Origin: Monoraphidium neglectum
Taxonomy: Eukaryota; Chlorophyta; Chlorophyceae; Sphaeropleales; Selenastraceae
Direction of reading: 5' to 3'
NCBI RefSeq assembly: GCF_000611645.1
Contig: NW_014011435.1
Location: 1-10,117 of the forward strand
Length of the DNA stretch: 10,117 nucleotides
Both the position numbers and the translations under genes were made by a program. Positions 7,303 to 10,117 of the stretch are shown here, piece by piece. How positions within the stretch are numbered: the first letter of the stretch is position 1; each line of letters begins with the position of its first letter. The notes under the pieces were generated by a model. The model was given only the letters and a program-made list of their open reading frames with translations. It had not been told where the DNA came from and ran no database searches.

Positions 7303-8952
7303 TCACTGCCTGAACAGCACCCGCAGCTGCGCCAGCTCAGCGGCTTGGGCTTGCGGGTCGCACGACTCAGTGCTGAAGTCAAAATCAATCAACCACGCCT
7401 GCGCGCAATGCAATGCGATCCATCACATTGTTTGTGAGCAGCGTTGCGGTGTGGTGCAGTAATGATGACGGATGATACAGTACGCAAGCATCAGTGCAAC
7501 GTGCGTGACTGAACAGCCTGGGGGATATATATACCAGTGGAAAAAGCAAGAGCGTAAACTAAAAGCTCAAGGTTAACCCAAGACGCTGTGGCTGGCTGCA
7601 ATTCATCCTAACAGCTCGACTTGAGGATTGAACCCGGGTGTGCGACAAAACCCCTGAAGTGGCCGCAGCGCATCACCTTCCATATGCCGTCCTCGACTTT
7701 GACGATGACATTCTCAGCCCTGATGTCGCCGTGAAGAATGCCCCGGGCGTGGAGTTCTGTCAGCGCCTGCAGAATCAGGCGTAGGGTGCGTCGATCTTTG
7801 GGTACAGGCGGAGGGTGCACGACGCCTTGGGTCGCGACACAGGAGAGGTCTGGAGAATGAGCACACACGCAACCCCCAGCATTCTTGCCAGACGAGAACT
7901 GTGCACTGCTGCAGTTCAGGAACTATTCACAACCACGACATACAATGCCCACCCGCTCTGCAGCTTGTCGCCCGCCGCATGTGCCGCTGCCTGGGTGCTC
8001 TCCCGCCACGATTGAGGTGGCCAGAAAGTAGGTCCACCCGTTGTCCCAGAAACCACATCCGTACAAGACTGGAATGCACTCGCCCTGCAGCGATCTCAGT
8101 CGGTCTGCGCGGCCGATCAGACCACAGTGGGGAGCGTCGTTCGTCTCAAGGTTTCCCTTCTACGTCACGCCAGCAGTAGTTGTGCGCATGCAGTGTTGCG
8201 CCCTAACAGCAACAGCAGTCCAAGGGAATCATCGCTTTGTTTCAAGCTGTGAGCGCAAGCAATGCACCAGGCCGTCATCAGGAAGCTTCAGAGCTGTTGG
8301 CGAAGGATGTGTGCAAATTGCATTGCCATGCACGCGCACTGAAGGTCCCAGCATTATCCCACACAGACTCCCACCGTAGATGGCCACTTCCGCCTTAACC
8401 ATGGGCAGCAGGTCGGCCTGCTTCGTCACATCCAAGGCCTTGATGGCGGCCAGCTGCCCATTGAATCTGCAAGGTGAGGCACGCGGCCACCGAAAACCGC
8501 CCTGTGGACTTCTCATTGGCAGTTGTGGGATTCAAGGCAGCACCGTTGCCACCTGAACGGCGAGCTGTCAAATTGGAAAAAAGACGCTTGCAAGATCATA
8601 TACAGCAAGACCTGTGCTGCGTTGCGGCAGCTGGAACCTGACGCGCCCATCCCCACTACCGGCTCGCACCTGCCGGCCAAAACGCCACCGCACTTGCCCG
8701 TCCCCAGGCGCTCTCTGGTGACCTCCAGAGCTGCCGCGGCGTGCTGCTGCTGGGGATCATGCCCGCAGGCCTGCTGATCCGCGCTCGCGCTGCCGTCGGC
8801 GCCCGTCACCCGCGAACGCAGGGGGTACCGGGGACCACTGCTGGCTGGACCCCCGGCCGTTGCGGAGCCACTGGGGCCATCTGCAGCGCCAGCGTGAGGC
8901 GCGCCGGGTGTGCTTGGCCAAGGGTCCGCCTCGTCCTGCTTCAAAAGCACAT
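7303..8952 (-). other. Kinase-like domain exons of copy B
   Basis: Exons 8952-8670, 8466-8375, 8104-7953, 7766-7677 and 7398-7303 carry the same kinase-like domain as copy A. Visible motifs in order are LGTGKCGGVL (Gly loop), AAIKALDV (Lys), KAEVAIY (helix-C Glu), CIPVLYG (sheet/hinge), LHGDIRAENVIV (catalytic loop, Asn kept) and WLIDFDFS (DFD for DFG). The frame is intact through all four internal junctions. DFD in place of DFG is seen in some atypical and CRN-associated kinases, as I recall the families; no search was possible. Confidence 0.72.
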
Positions 8953-10101
8953 CTGTGGGTGTTGAGCGAGGGGCGCGCACACATCTGCATCTCCTCAGCC
9001 TAGTCTGGTGTGCAAGAAGAGGCTGACATTTTTGCCAAATGCAGGGTGCAGGGTGCAAACAAATGATGCGCATAATCAAATCATGTGCATAGATGGCTCT
9101 ACTGCCAAGCTGGAACAATTGCCCCCCCCCCCAAAAAAAACAACATTTGATGCAGCTGATGCGAAAGCCACCGCTGTAGTCAGCTCAGCCGCCCTCCCAC
9201 CCACGCCATCCGCACTGTGCACAAAGCTCACACATCAGCATCTCCAGCACAGTGGGGGCTGTGTCGCAGGGCCTGATGGCGTCTGTGAACGCATAATCCT
9301 GCTGCCCCACCCTTTTGATGAAGAATGTGCCGTTTGTGTAGGTAAGAAAGCCATACGTCATGTCCTGTACAGAAATGCGTGGGAGGGGCGGCTGCTCTTT
9401 GGCAAGCTGCTGTAGTTTGCAGGCAGCAATGAAGAAAGTTGGCTGGCTCTCCGCGTGTACCAAGGGCAGCAACTGTTGACCCGGCACAGCACGCATGCGA
9501 AGGACCTGCAGTCTAACCCCCAGCGAGCAAAGTCCCAGGCTGCTCTCAAGAGGGTGGCACCCACCCGCGTGCGCATGTAGTGGCAAACTTGCTGCGCGCA
9601 GCTCGAGGCTGTTGCGTCGTCTTGAACTGCCCCGTAGAGAGAGTGGTAGTGGCTGAGCACTGACGGCCTCTATCAGACCGATTTAATTTTTTTGGAGGGG
9701 GGTCGGCGGGGGCGCATGTAGAGTTGTGCGGGGTTCGCCAACAAAGTGAGTAGAAACGCTTGTCAGCACTGCCTGCAAATCACCTCGGTACGGCATATCG
9801 ATTGACTGTCTCTGAGGCACCAACAGCATTGAAGGCGATCTCAATCACCGCAGCACATGCGAGCGGGTGCAGCTGTAGTACCTTTGCTGGCAGCCAGTGT
9901 GAGGGCTAAGAGCACTGGGGGCTCGGACGCACCTTGCCCTCCCCCACGAGCAGCGTGTTGTGACCGCCGTCGAAGCCGCCAAACCAGAAGCTTGTCACGC
10001 CCTTTGATGGGTCCTCGTCCAGCTGGATGGAAAAGTCGGTGCGTTTGCCAGTCACCGCCGAGAACATGTCCGCCGCCGGGTGCCCGAAGCAGAGGGAGAA
10101 C
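7303..10101 (-). CDS. Nuclease-like/kinase-like fusion protein, copy B (5' end outside window)
   Basis: Exons: 10101-9933, 9669-9565, 9364-9232, 8952-8670, 8466-8375, 8104-7953, 7766-7677, 7398-7303, giving 372 complete codons after one split-codon base. Every exon has a counterpart in copy A at the same phase. Numbered from the first codon here: ExK 54-56, QxxxY 83-87, linker about 140-210, Gly loop 219-226, Lys239, Glu256, HGD 323-325, Asn330, DFD 346-348, stop after residue 372. All catalytic positions expected of a small kinase are present, so B looks more likely to be active than A. Donors are GTGAGC, GTGCGT, GTGGGx and similar; one acceptor is TAG (9672-9670). The exon at 10101 enters in phase 2, so further exons lie to the right, presumably equivalents of A's 3705-3447 and 5222-5030. 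It lies directly upstream of A in the same orientation, which fits tandem duplication. Confidence 0.75.
9122..9140. repeat. Adjacent poly-C and poly-A runs in a copy B intron
   Basis: Eleven C are followed by eight A inside intron 9231-8953. Copy A has a shorter C run and no A run at the same place (about 2244). A slippage-prone site with no inferred function. Confidence 0.9.
9232..10101 (-). other. PD-(D/E)XK-like region of copy B
   Basis: Exons 10101-9933, 9669-9565 and 9364-9232 match copy A. The ExK (GEGK), QxxxY (QVCHY) and YGFLTYTNG segments are all conserved, while the rest of exon 10101-9933 is strongly diverged and carries two extra codons. The protein encoded by exon 9364-9232 is identical to that of A. 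Confidence 0.5.
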
Positions 10102-10117
10102 CTGAGGAGGACGGGGG

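Larger units (their letters stand above)
7250..10117. repeat. Tandem duplication unit, copy B
   Basis: Collinear with 255-3210. Introns are also recognisably homologous, for example the block at 7580-7620 versus 590-634, which differs at only a few bases. This indicates duplication of genomic DNA rather than a retrocopy. Confidence 0.85.

Noticed and set aside
7620..7645. GGTTCAATCC on the minus strand as a tRNA T-arm
   Set aside because: The surrounding bases do not form the T-stem or a cloverleaf, and the site is inside an intron of copy B.

Overview
The window looks like nuclear DNA of a unicellular green alga (chlorophyte). It is GC-rich, its genes are split into many short exons by roughly 190-380 bp introns, donors are mostly GTGAGT/GTGGGx, acceptors are mostly pyrimidine-rich tracts ending in CAG, and it is rich in GCT/Ala low complexity and G-rich minisatellite. 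There is no prokaryotic gene organisation. Long open frames on every strand are mostly chance products of the GC-rich, repeat-rich sequence. The genus cannot be named from the sequence.

The main content is two tandem, head-to-tail paralogous genes on the minus strand. Gene A (about 5222 down to 314) is probably complete, or nearly so at its 5' end. Gene B (10101 down to 7303) runs off the right edge, so its 5' exons are missing. I reconstructed the exons by hand. The last eight exons match one to one in A and B. Seven have identical lengths (105, 133, 283, 92, 152, 90 and 96 nt) and the other differs by exactly two codons (163 versus 169 nt). All splice phases are compatible, with no frameshift or premature stop in either copy.

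The predicted protein (A: 528 aa in the favoured model) has four parts: a short N-terminal region and a Cys-rich segment; a region with features of a PD-(D/E)XK nuclease fold (ExK and QxxxY motifs, then a beta-hairpin-like segment); an Ala/Gly/Pro/Ser linker; and a compact protein-kinase-like domain with Gly-rich loop, VAIK-type Lys, HGD catalytic loop and a DFD motif in place of DFG. A nuclease-like module joined to a small DFD kinase recalls the Crinkler (CRN)-like eukaryotic proteins. That assignment is inference from motifs. In copy A the metal-binding Asn of the catalytic loop is His; copy B keeps Asn.

Layout: 1-313, 3' flank of A; 314-5222, gene A, with an 18-copy GCGCAGG minisatellite in one intron and a homopurine tract in another; 5223-5752, an open frame that may be a further 5' exon of A; 5753-7302, spacer between the genes, with a structured (GCT)n tract and a cluster of hairpins; 7303-10117, gene B (partial). 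The duplication repeats at a spacing of about 6.9-7.0 kb. Its left edges lie near 255 and 7250, and its right edge lies beyond the window for B.
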